A DNA stretch of 64,000 nt from NCBI GenBank assembly GCA_023159155.1, contig JAJNNX010000021.1, positions 372,001-436,000 on the forward strand. Reading direction: 5' to 3'. A model generated the notes under the pieces. That model searched no databases. It saw only the letters and a program-made list of their open reading frames with translations, and was not told the DNA's origin. The stretch comes from Ustulina deusta. Taxonomy: Eukaryota > Ascomycota > Sordariomycetes > Xylariales > Xylariaceae. Each line of letters begins with the position of its first letter. Positions within the stretch are counted from its first letter, which is position 1. The translations under genes and the position numbers were made by a program. Positions 52,501-64,000 of this stretch are shown here, in pieces.

Positions 52501-55500
52501 TTAGCTATACTACTTTATTACTAATAAGCTTAACCTTTAATTTTTTTTTTTTTTAATTATAAAGATCTTTTATTTTAAGCTAGCCTATATAATCTTAATT
52601 TTTTATTGCAATTAATCAAAAAAAAGCTAAGTTATAAAAAAAGCTTTAGTAATTAGATGCTAATTAAAATAATATGTACTAAAACTAATAAATATTTTAA
52701 TTAAACTAATTAATATATAAGTTATATTTTTAAAACAACTATTATATTATTTTTATTATTATTTAGTGCTAAATTATAGCATATTATATATTCCTAGTTA
52801 AGATTTAGTATAACTTTAATAATTTTAGTTATGTTTTTTTTAAATACGTACTTTTTTAAAGCTATAGTTCTAAAATATATAATATTACTAAAAGATTTTA
52901 ATAAACTAATAAAATTATATGCTATTTAAAAAAAAGCTTTTAAGCATAATTAAAACAAGTATTATAGCTTTTTTAATTAATACAAACAAATAAGCTTTAT
53001 ATTTCTTTTTTAACTTTTATATATAACTAGCAAAAATATTTAATAATAATTATTAAATTTATTATTATTTTATTATTAAAGCTTTAAATAGCTATACTAC
53101 TAATTAATATATATACTAGAATATTTATTTTTTATTTTTTATAATATTTAATAATAAAGCTATATTTAAAATAGTTATAATATTTGCTAGCAAACTTATA
53201 TCTTTTTATATTAAGCTATGCTATAATAATCTATTTAGCAAATATTTTTTTATAATACTTAATTATTTAGCATAAATAATAATACTTACTATTTAATTAA
53301 CTAGAACTTTTAATCTTATTTTTTGCTAGTTATATATTTATTAATTTTAAAAATCTAAAAGCAATAATTATTTTAAAATATAGCTATTTTTTAAATATAA
53401 ATTAATAAATCTTTTATAGTCTAATACTTATAGCAATTATATTTATTTAGTTAGTTAGCCGGATTATAAATATTATATAAGCAATACTAAATATGCTTAT
53501 TTATATACTATAATAACTTAAAAAAATAAAAATAAAAATTTAAATAAACAAAACAGCTTAAAAAAGTTCTTAATTTAGGCTAATCAAATAAAGATTATTA
53601 TATATTATTTTATATATTTTTTAGTTAATCTGCCTATAAAGCAATAATAAAATTGCTATTTTAAAACAAATTCCCAAAAATAAAAAAATAGCACAAAAAT
53701 AATAATAAAAAAACAAAAATATAAATAATAAATATTATTTTATAATAGATCTAAACTAATTAAAATAATATTATTATAATACGTAGTACTAGATCTATAG
53801 ACTTTAATTATATTTATTTTCTTAGTTTTTAAATTTAAAAAAATATTGCTTACTAATTAATAGACTTTTTTTCTAATTATAAATTATTAAAGCTTAAATA
53901 CTTAATTTTTAAACCTATTTTAATTAAAATCTTAATTTAATATAATAAAACTTTATTACTAATAATTTTTTAATTTTTTTTAACTATTTTGTTTATATTT
54001 TAGTATTTTTAGCTTATTTAAGCTATATTATAGTTTATTTAAGCTATATTCTAGTTATATCTAGTTATATTTTAAGTTATATCTAAATATATTTAAGCTT
54101 ATTTAAGCTATATTTTAGCTATATTTAGCTATATTTTAAGCTTTATTTAATTTTTGTTTAATTATATTATAGTTTTAATTAAGGCTATCCTAGCTATATT
54201 TATATTTTTTTTATAGTAATTATTTTTTAGTAAACTTATTATTTATTTATTAATAATAAAATTAACTACTTCTTAATATTTAGTTTTATTTTTAATAAAT
54301 AGTTATAAGCTATTTAATATATAAATTTTTACTTTTATATATTCTTTTAGCTCTTTTATTTTATATATATATATTTTTTTTTTAAATATTATAAAAAATA
54401 GGCCTTTTTATTTATATAAAAGTTTAACCCTTTAAAATTTATTATTATTTAATAAAATATCAAACATAAAAACAAGATTTTTTTTTTTAAAGCTATAGGG
54501 CAGACCTTATAGACATATCGCTAATCAGCCCATTTTATAGCTTAGTATTTTTTTTTAGTAATAATACGTTAGACCTTAGCTAAATTTTTTTTTTTTTTTT
54601 TAAATTGTTATACTTTATATACTAAAAAAAATATATAATTAAAAATATTTTACTAATTAATAATCTACTCTATTAAAATAACATTTTTAATTAATAAAAC
54701 TAATAATTAGCTATAAACTATTTTATATATACTATAGTTATAATATTAAGTAATAATTTTATTAGTTTAAATTATTTTATTAAATTGTTTAGTTTAGCTT
54801 TTTTTTATTTTTTAAGTTATTTTTTTAAAGCTACTAATAACTCTTTTATAACCTAACTTAACAAATTTTTAGCTTTAAAAATAATATACTATACTATAAG
54901 TTATTATAAATCTAAGTTATATTTTAATTATTATAACTTTTTTTTTATTTTTAGAACTATTATTATATTTAATTTTAATAAAAATACTATACTAATAAAT
55001 AATATATTACTTAATAAATTAAGCAATACTTTTAAAATTAGCTAATTAAAGTAGTATTGCTTTAAAATAAGCTAATATTTTATATTTAGCTTTAATAATT
55101 GTTTTAAACCTATTATTATTAAATATAAATTAAATATTAAAAACCTAGCTTATAAATATATTTTTAGTTTTATTATAATAATATTTTTTTTTAGATCGCT
55201 TATTTTATATTTGCTAGTATAACTTATAGCTTTTTAAAACATTTTTAATATTTTTATATAAGTTTTTTTAATAGTATTAAGTAGCAATTTTATAATATAT
55301 AAAGTTCTAGTTTTAATATTTTAGTTATATATAATTTTATTAAAAAAAATATTTTTAATTATTAAAGTTATTAATATAATATTAGATCTAATATAATAGT
55401 TTTATTTTTTTTTAGAAATAATTTTTATAAATAAAAAATTAAAAAGCTTAATTTTTATAGATTTTTTTTTATATTACTATTATAAAACAATTAAGTAAGC

Positions 55501-58500
55501 TTTTAGTAATAAAATATATTACTAGTTTTTATAAATATATTAACTATTTTTGCTTTAGTTTAAAAAAAATATTAATATTTAAAGCAATTATTAGTTTAAC
55601 TATTATAATATAAAATTAAAAATTAATAAAATCTTTTATATTTTTTTTTATTAATTATTTAATTTATTTAATAGTTTTTCTAGTTTATATAATAATTTGT
55701 TTATTACTATAATTTTTTTTTAAAAACGTAGTATAATTTAAAATTAAACATTTTAATAAAAATAACCTATTAGGTTAGAACTGCGCTAAGTAATACAAAA
55801 AATTTATTATTTAGCTAAATAATTAATACTTTTATATTTATTTTTAAATAAAATCTAATCTTATATAAATAGTTTTATAATTAATAAAAAGCTTTAATAA
55901 CCTTTAAATATTTTTTTTTTATTATGTTATAATTTAATTTAAGTTTTTTTTAAGTTCTTAACTTATATTTAAACAAATATATTTTATTTTTGATTAATTA
56001 ACAAAATATAGCGCTTTATCCTTTTTTTAAAGCATTAATTTTTAGCTAGATTTTTTTAACTTTATAATCTAAAATAATTAAACAAAAAATAATTATTAAA
56101 GCTTGTTATAATATTATTATTGCTTACTTTTAATTATTTTTTTAAACAAACTTAATATTATATTAAAAAAATATAATTAATAAAAATACTATTATAATAT
56201 ATATTTTTATTTATATTTAATAATAACTATTTATTTTTAAAAAAGTTTTTATTTTTATAATATTACTATATATTATTTATTTTAAAATTTTAAATATTTT
56301 AGTTTTTATAAGTTTATAGCTATTAGTGCTATAAAAATATCTAACTAATATTATTATTAGTTTGTATTATTTACTTTTAATACTATTTATAATAATACTT
56401 ATTAATTTAAAATTTAGCAAAACTATATTAATATTTTTAATATATTTAAAAATAAATTGCTATATACTAAAAATAACTTTTTAATTATTATAACAAGTAA
56501 TAAACTTTTTAACTTTTATATTATTAAAAAATAGTTTATATTTTTTAAATATAATATTATATAATATTTAGCTAATTATTTTAAAAAAATAAGCTACTAA
56601 ATTTGTTATGTTTTAAAAAAATATTATTATTTATAAAATTCTAAGTAATATAAAAAAAACTATTAGTGCTTAATTAAAAAAAAAAAAAAATATTTAATTA
56701 TATTTAAAAAAAAAATCAATTATTAATAAGATTTTATATATAGCAAATTTTTTAGCAAATTTATTATAGCTTTTTAATAAAAAAGCATTTTAGATTATAA
56801 CTATATTTAGTTTAGTAATAAAATTAATTAGTTTAAGCTTTTTTTTTTTTTTTTTACTATAAACTATATGTTTTAATATATACTATATTTTTTTTTTAAT
56901 ATATTATTTATAAATTAAGTTTTAAATATATTTAATACTTTTTTTTATAATAATACAAAAATAAAAATTCTTTTTATTTGCTAAACTTTATATAATATTA
57001 TTTAGATTTTATATAATAGTATAATTTTATTATATATTTTTCCGATCTTACTAAAATCCTAAACTAGAACTATTTTATATTTATATAACACTTTAAATAA
57101 AAGTTTTTTTTTTAATTAATAAGTTCTAATATTTTTATATTTCTTTTAATTTTTTAAAAATATTCTTTAATTAATTAAATTTCTTTAAGTTATATAATAA
57201 AACATAAATAAATATTTAAATAAATCTTTTTTTTTTTAAATATTTTATTTAGTTTATACTAATTATATACTTTTACTAAAGCTCCTTTTTTCTAATTAAT
57301 TAACCCTAAAAATATAGAACTATTATATTTTATATTATTAATTAAGTAAACTTTTTTTAATTTAAGCTTATATATTATAAATATTAAAATAAAAATAAAA
57401 AAAAATACTATTTATTTAGCCCTTAAAACCTTTGCTTTTTTTACTTTTTTTATAGCTTTATAAATAATAATCCTAAAAACTATTAAAAATTTACTATTTA
57501 ATAAAGCACTTATAAAAAAAATATTATTATCTAGCTTTAATATTTAGTTTATATAGTTTATAAATAGCTAATTAATATTATAAAAATATTTCTATATAAT
57601 TTTATTATTTAAGTTTAGTACTAAATTAAAAATTATTCTAGCAGCATATAATAAAAATAAAATTTAAATATTAATTAAAAATTATTTATAATTATTTATA
57701 GCAGCTCTTTATATATAAATAGCTATTAGTTTTTTATAGCTCTAATTACTAATTTATTATAAAGGCATAATTAAATAAGCAGAGTTATAAAAGCAATAAT
57801 ATATATATTATTAAAGGTAAATATAGCTATTAGAACTAAATTTTCAAAATAAAAAATATAATTTGTAATTTTTAGAAAATTTATTTTTAAAAGCAAAAAA
57901 GCAGCTATTTTTTTATTTAAAACTATATATATAAAAATAGCCTATATATATTTTCTAGCAATTTATACTAGCTAAATAATAATTTTTTTATATAATTATA
58001 AAAGTATTTCTAGTTTAATAAAATATTTATTTTAAGTTATTTAAGTATTAATTATAAAAAATTAGTTATTTTTAATATAATTTTTTATTAAAATATATAA
58101 TTAAGCACTAGTATTAAAAAGTCTAATAATTGGTAAGCTTTTTAGTAATTTTTTAATTTTTATTATAACTTTAAGTATAGCTTTTATATAATCTTTTATA
58201 TTCTATAAAAATATACTTATTTAAAAAGTTTTATAGACCTTTTTTATAGATTTTTATAATATTATATATATATTATTAATTTTTAAAATAAGTATATCTA
58301 GTATTTATTAATTACTTGCTTTAAATTTAGGTTTATTTAGTTAATTTAATCTAATTATTTTTTTGCTTAATATTTATCCTATTTTAAAAGCTTATATTAT
58401 AAATAATTCTAATATATTAAGGAATAAACCTAGCAGTTCTTCCTAAATTAACCCTATTTTAGCTTTAAATAAATTATTAATTTTATTAAAAAATACTTAG

Positions 58501-61104
58501 CGTTTTTTTATTTTTAAAACAAATAAAAGTACTTGCTAATTAGTACTTATATTTATTATAGCGCTAGTTATTTTGTAGGGTTAAATAACGTTATAAGTTT
58601 TAAGCGTAATATTATCTTTTTTATTTAGGCGTTTTTTTTTTGCTATTATAGCTTTTATATAAGTTTGCGTATTAAATATATTAATAAGGTCCAGAACTAT
58701 AAGCACTAATAAGTTATTTAAAAAAATAACTTAATTAATTGCTTTTAGTACTATAAACTTTTGCTTATTTTAATATTTTTACTATTTACTATATTAAAAT
58801 TCTAGGTAGTTTTTTTTAATTAAAATATTAAACTTTTGTTATTTTATAAAAACTAAGTTAGCTTAAAATTTTATTTTAAAGTTAGGCTAATTAATTATAA
58901 TTAATTATTTAAATATTAAAACAAATAGTTAAGCTAAATTATTTAAAATATTTTTATTTTTGCTAAGTTTTAAGTTTTATAATTAAGTCTTGTTTTTAAA
59001 TTTTAAATCTTTTAAAACATAATTAAATTTATATAAAGCTTTATAAACTACTAAAACTATTAAAAAATAACTACTAAAATAGTTGCAATAAATCTATATT
59101 AAGGCTAAAAGTATAAATTTATTTTTGTTTTTTTTTTTAATATTTTATTTAGGTTAATTATAAATAAACAAATATACTAAAATATATATAATAAACTAAT
59201 ATACTAAGCTCTAAAGTTATATTTTTTATATAAAGCTCTAAAATTTTTTGTTTTTTTTTTTAATTTATAGCTTTATTATATATAATCCTTAGTTTTATAA
59301 GATTAGTATTTATACGGATTATTACTAATATTTCTAAAGTTATTCTAGCTGCCTAATTAGCTATATTTTTAAAAGTTTAATTATTATATTTAAGTAGCAA
59401 AAGCTCTAAATTAGCTATTTCTATATTATTGCCCGCTTTACTAGCTAATCTTTTAGTAGAACGTTTAACCAAAAAAAATATAGTATTAATTCTAATTAGT
59501 TAATATTTATATTATTTTAATTATTATTTTAGTTATTTAAATATTATAAATAAAAAAACTTTTTATTTTAGCTATTAATTGTTTAATTACTAGGTTTATA
59601 TATATATAAACTATTAAAAATATAATAAAAAGGGTAATTATAAGTAGCTAGGTTAAAAAAACAACTAGTAAAGCTTAGAATAGTTATATTTATATAGCTT
59701 ACTAAATAAAATAAAAAAGTATATTTAGTAATAGTTCTAGGCTAGTAGTATTATTTAAAAAACTTAATATTACTATTTATAACTAAAAAAAAGATTCTAA
59801 ATTAGCTTATTATTTAAAAATATCTATAGTATTAATATATTTTTTTTGTTATAAATTATTCTTAGTAATTCTATATTTATTAAAAATACTTTTAAAGTAA
59901 TTAAAAAAGATTAATTTAATTAAGTTATATAAGTAAAACTTTTTAGGTATTAAAAAGATTTTTTAGCTAAGTTTATTAATTAAAGCTATATATTTAAAAA
60001 AAAATTAAGCATAATTTTAAAAAGTTATTTTAGTACTTAAAAAGAGCTTAATAAGTTATTTTTTTTATAATTAGGTTTATTTAAAATTAATTGCTTTATA
60101 TTTTTGTTTTAAGCTTATAATAGTTTAATCTTAATTAGTATAAGAACTAATAATATATTAAACTATATATTTTTTAATTATAGTTTTTATTTAATATAAT
60201 AATTAATTAATTTATTTAGCTTGCAAAAATTTATATAACTTAAAAAGTCTTTTTATTTTATAAAACTATTCGGTTATGTTTTTTTTATTAAATTAGTTTT
60301 AAAAGCAAAATATAAGATTAAAAATAAGTAAACTAATAATATATAAAACTATAATATTTCTAAGAACTAATTATATAAATATTAAAAGTTTAGCTAGCTA
60401 ATATTTACTAGTTTAATTATTAGTTAGTATAGTATTAAAAATAAATATATTTATAATTAGAGTATTTAAAATAAACTTTATTAAAAAAAGCCCAAAGTTT
60501 TATAGTTGTTTTAGAATATTTAGGTTATTTATTTTAGGTTACTAATTAGAACTATTAGTATATAAAAATAACAAAATAATAAATATTTTAAAAATAAAAC
60601 AATAGTTTTTAAATTTTAATAATTTTTTTTGTTTAATATTTTATAGTTTTTATTGCTATATAAATATATATAATTAATATAATATTTTTATAAGTTCTTT
60701 ATTAAAAACTTATATATATTTAAGTTTAATAAATATATTAGCTTTTTTAATATAACTATAGTTAAGTTTTATATTTTTTTTTATAAATTTAATAAAAATA
60801 ATATAATATTATTAATATTTTTATAGTTAGTTATTCTAAAAATAATAATTTTATTAATACTTTATATTTATTTAATTTTTATTATAATTAGTTTTTTATT
60901 ATTTTTATATTATATTATTAAATTATATTAAAAGTTTAGTTTTATATAAAGATTTATTAAAAAAAATGCAACTAATTAGCATAATTAATAGTTAGTTTTT
61001 ATATATTAGATATATTAGCTAGAAATATTAGTTTTTAATTGTAAGTCACGCTTTAAAAAACATTAAATAATATTAATTTTTCTTACTTTACTAAAAATAC
61101 TAAT
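49534..61104 (-). pseudogene. H2 internal region, main part
   Basis: About 11.6 kb that forms the right arm of the palindrome, matching H1 in reverse complement with differences that are nearly all transitions. It contains the empty site for T at about 52484-52488. No open frame with a recognisable domain. Confidence 0.55.
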
Positions 61105-61464
61105 AAAATAAAGTAAAGCTTTTAATCGGTATATTATATACTTAAACTAACTAAACTTATTTAATCCTTTTGTATTAAACTACGTTTTTTAACTTATAGA
61201 TCTTCGTACAAATTAAATCAAGATCTAATTTATAATTATAAATAAAAACATAATAATTAATTAATAAAAATAAATTTTTAATTTCTATTTAATATTCCGT
61301 AATAATTATCTATTATTTGCTATATAAAAAAAAAGTCTTTTATAGCTTCAAATAAAAACGCGCGCTTTTTATACTTTTTGTTCTATAATCTCTAAGGTTT
61401 CTAAGAATACGTTCTATTCCATAACTAAGGACCTATCTCTTATACGCGCGCACCAGCCCTACTG
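61105..61464 (-). repeat. 5' LTR of H2
   Basis: 360 bp. Its outer end (GCGCGCACCAGCCC) is well preserved; the inner end is AT-shifted. Confidence 0.85.
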
Positions 61465-61469
61465 CAATA

Positions 61470-62011
61470 CAAATATTTTCTAATAGTTATAAAATTTATA
61501 TATATAGCAATAAAAAAATTAGTATATAAGTTTAAAAAAAATTTATTAATTGCTAGCGCTTTTAATACTATAAGCTATAAAACTCGATTTATAAATATTA
61601 TATAGTTCTATAAGTTTTAGCTATAAATACTAGTAATAAAATCTTTTTTTTATAATATAAAATTATTAAATAAATTAAAAGTAATTATTATAGCTATTAT
61701 AGCAAGCTATTTAGTTAGGTTTAATAGAATCGCTAGGTTTAATAGGATTGCTTATTATAAAAAAAACGCTTATTATTAATATTTATAACGTTTATAGTAG
61801 AATATTTACACATATAAATTACATGTTTAGATTATTTGCTATAGGTTATATAGCAAAAAAATTAATAATATTCTAGTTCTATTATTAAAAAGCTTACTAG
61901 CACTATTTAAAATATTTGCAGTAAAATATTTCGAATAGATTGCTAGTAAATATATATACTAGTAAAAAACCCGCTAGCAATAGAATATAAAATATTAATA
62001 AAACTTTTAAT
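61470..62011. repeat. E0 internal sequence before its right LTR
   Basis: About 540 bp of AT-rich sequence between H2 and the right LTR of E0. No gene. A TAGTAAATATATATACTAGTA palindrome-like stretch occurs near 61.94 kb. Confidence 0.45.
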
Positions 62012-62259
62012 TATTAGATTTAGCACTAGCGATCTTGCTATATATTGCCCATAGAAAGTCTGTTGCATTGTTATTGTTATAGGTCTGTATGGGTATATTC
62101 TACACCCTACATATATATATATCCCTCATACAGTTAGGTGTGGATCCACTCATTCAGCCATATAACGCTCTATTTGCTAAGGGCATACCCCCTATATGGG
62201 CACCTCTCACTAGCCACTATATGGCTCATATCACTACCTAGCCACCACTTAATCCGACA
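62012..62259 (+). repeat. Right LTR of E0
   Basis: 248 bp. The first 110 bp, facing the block, carry about a dozen AT-ward changes relative to the left LTR; the remaining part is nearly unchanged. Confidence 0.9.
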
Positions 62260-62264
62260 ACATT
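62260..62264. repeat. Right target-site duplication of E0 (ACATT)
   Basis: Exact match to 8714-8718. Confidence 0.9.
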
Positions 62265-62337
62265 TGACTAACCGTTTTCGGTGTAGAGGCCACTACGTAG
62301 CGCAGACCCTTTTTCGCGACCAGCAAGATTTCTCGCT

Positions 62338-64000
62338 CTAAGCTGCTATCAGGCCAGAAAGAAGCTCGCTCGTGGACAGAACATGGCCAGCAAACTCTGT
62401 AAGCGAGGTACTCTGTAGGATCTCGAAGATGGAGACCTTCGCGCCTAGGCTTCCAGATAGCCAGTTTCGTAGCTCGACGCCCACAATGGAATCGACACCG
62501 TAGTGCGACAACGGATTGCCTGCATCGATCTCGGACCGATCGATGCCGCGCACAGCGCCGACCTTTGTGCTTATCGCATCGATGATCAGATCTGTCGCCT
62601 CAGCAGTCGTCATGGAGCCCGCGACACCACGCGTAAGCTTCGACAGACTGTTGTCTTCTTCCTCACCCGCACTCGCTTCACCCGAGGAATCAACAACTCG
62701 TCGTGGTGTCGCCAGTCGGAGGGTGCCGAAGCGACGGTCGAATTTCATCGCCGTCCCCTCGGATGTGGTCTCGGATGCCACGCCGACGATGATCTGGCTT
62801 GCAGCTGGTGTCTCGCGCAGTGGATGGCGGATAGCTGACTCGAGTAGGTCCAACACAGCCTCTACATCGACCGACGCGGCTCCGGTGCTACTGTCTTGCT
62901 GCTGCTGCTCGGCATCCTTGATTGCAGGAAGGTCTAGTGCAATGGCCGGTAATTTTAGCGCTGTACGGTGGCGCGCCAGCGCGTCCTGGAACGCCTTTCC
63001 TGCCGCGTGAATGACCTGAGACGAGTCCCCAATCACGCCTGCTACGGATGAAAGCATGACGAAGTAGTCTAGAGAATCAATATGCTTGTGTATGTTGGTG
63101 CTGCTGTCAACTTTGGCACTGACACCACGACGCCATTGATCGTACGTTATGCGCCCAAGATCATTGTCCTATGTCGGTTAGGTCAGCGGAGGAGCCTTTC
63201 CATCTATCGCCCTAGAAACAGCATCTGTAACATACCTCAAGTGTCTGGGTAGCATCTATAACTCCTCGAATAGGAGGTAATACGCCTTTGTATTCCGAGA
63301 GTAGGTCACCGAAGCTCTTCTCGTCCGCGACGTCACTCGATCGGATAACCAAGTTACAGCCATCGGCTTTTGCCAACGCCTTCATGTCTCCCACGTCATC
63401 GCTTGCTTCGGCGTTCTGGGACACGACCAGGAGGTTCTTGGCCCCCATTTCCATCATCCACGAGGTGATGACGCGGCCAATACCTTCCATTCCTCCAACA
63501 ATCAGATGGGTAGCATCTGGTTTCTCAAGTCGGAGCGGCGCGGAATCAGGGGTGTTCTGTGGCTCACGTTAGTGCCCATAGAGCCTCAAGAGATGGGGAT
63601 TCAGCGTTGATTATCTCACCTTAGCCTCGAGGTCTGGGTATACTCTCGGCACATATATTGCTGAGTCCTTCTCGGCAAATTCGAATTCCTGTCCTTGCGA
63701 AGCAACACTCGAATCAAACGACTTCTTAATAACCTCAAGAATGCAGCCGATCTTCTCAGTTGTCCACTGGTTAGTCTCTTTTGGTAGAGGTGCGAAATCT
63801 AGGTGTACATATCGCTTGCTTTGATCCTCCTGTCTCAACGCCCTGAGAAGGCCCTGAGTCTGGGCGAATCCTGGGTTTAATGAGTCGATGGCCCCTCCGG
63901 AGCTGAGCCAAAGAATGTTTCGGCATCCAACGAGAAAGTCCCGTAATTGCCCAAATGAGGTCTCATCTAGACCATGCACGAATGGAGCAACAATCTCCGG
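62338..64000 (-). CDS. Reducing polyketide synthase, C-terminal KR-ACP part (5' end outside window)
   Basis: This is the C-terminal part of a large iterative type I synthase that builds and reduces a polyketide in the cytoplasm. Exons on the minus strand are 64000-63620, 63556-63236 and 63168-62338 (stop TAG), 510 residues in view. The introns are 63619-63557 (GTGAGA, CACTAAC, CAG) and 63235-63169 (GTATGT, CCTAAC, TAG). Residues 1-127 form the structural part before KR (NILWLSSGG, then YVPRVYPD). KR has the cofactor loop GGMEGIGR at 148-155, Lys253 (WRRGVSAK) and Ser275 (MLSSVAG). The catalytic Tyr and Asn positions are His288 and Lys292 (IHAAGKAFQD). ACP carries GVDSIVGVELRNW with Ser461 as the phosphopantetheine site. 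No thioesterase follows, normal for highly reducing enzymes. KR comes straight after the YVPRV segment, so an enoylreductase seems absent there. E0 lies 78 bp past the stop. Confidence 0.9.

Larger units (their letters stand above)
28196..61464 (-). mobile_element. H2: 12.75-kb LTR retroelement (minus strand), interrupted by H1
   Basis: Reading on the minus strand, the 5' LTR is 61464-61105, followed by internal sequence to 49534, then the H1 insertion, then internal sequence 29022-28558 and the 3' LTR 28557-28196. Joined, the two parts give 12,758 bp. LTRs start TGCAGTAGGGCTGGTGC. Flanking ATACT (28191-28195) and ATACA (61465-61469) match in four of five bases, a weaker target duplication than the others. 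The interior is RIP-degraded and I could not identify reverse transcriptase or integrase. The order is certain because H1 carries the same sequence uninterrupted across the break. Confidence 0.75.
8719..62259 (+). mobile_element. E0: outermost LTR retroelement, swollen to 53.5 kb by nested insertions
   Basis: Direct LTRs at 8719-8965 and 62012-62259 begin TGTCAG (RIP-changed to TATTAG on the right) and end CCGACA, and they are flanked by a perfect ACATT duplication. Everything between is AT-rich repeat DNA. After removing G0 (9570-25842) and H2 (28196-61464), E0 itself is about 4.0 kb: 8719-9569, 25848-28195 and 61470-62259. I recognise no reverse transcriptase in these pieces; they hold short tandem arrays instead, so E0 may be non-autonomous. 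The strand is arbitrary, because no coding or tract signal fixes its direction. Confidence 0.85.

Noticed and set aside
62503..63572. Plus-strand frames of 94-164 codons opposite the polyketide synthase
   Set aside because: They are shadows of the minus-strand coding exons and cross its introns.

Overview
The window is chromosomal DNA of a filamentous ascomycete (Pezizomycotina). The evidence is short introns of 59-67 bp with GTANGT-type donors and CTAAC/CTAAT branch sites, a Zn2Cys6 transcription factor, a fungal reducing polyketide synthase, and a very A+T-rich repeat block whose copies differ almost only by C-to-T and G-to-A changes. That last pattern is the mark of repeat-induced point mutation (RIP). 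The species cannot be named from the sequence; lineages with extreme AT-isochores (some Dothideomycetes, some lichen-formers) fit.

Left flank (1-8718): normal-composition DNA. It starts with the 3' part of a transcription factor gene carrying two tandem Zn2Cys6 clusters (1-2368). A gene-poor stretch follows with gene fragments (an F-box-like piece near 4.8 kb, a STAND-type N-terminal piece near 7.1 kb), one tRNA-Met(CAT) on the minus strand, and a possible orphan spliced exon near 6.1 kb.

Centre (8719-62259): a 53.5-kb AT-rich block that resolves into seven LTR retroelements nested four deep along two branches. The outermost element (E0, TSD ACATT) holds G0 (9570-25842), which holds its sibling chromovirus G (13187-23530), which holds a 4.26-kb non-coding LTR element R (16617-20872). 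E0 also holds a 12.75-kb element H2 (minus, 28196-61464), which holds a sibling H1 in the opposite orientation (29023-49528), which holds a Ty3/Gypsy element T (minus, 37990-45742). Most boundaries rest on direct LTRs, 5-bp target duplications and an uninterrupted sibling copy inside the same window. H1 and H2 together form a giant imperfect palindrome. R shares LTR ends and leader with H but carries an array of palindromic repeats instead of genes.

Right flank (62260-64000): the 3' end of a reducing polyketide synthase gene on the minus strand (KR then ACP, two introns). The E0 insertion lies 78 bp beyond its stop codon. Without the block, the transcription factor and the synthase would lie about 6.4 kb apart, as in a small secondary-metabolite cluster. 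The KR catalytic Tyr and Asn positions are His and Lys.
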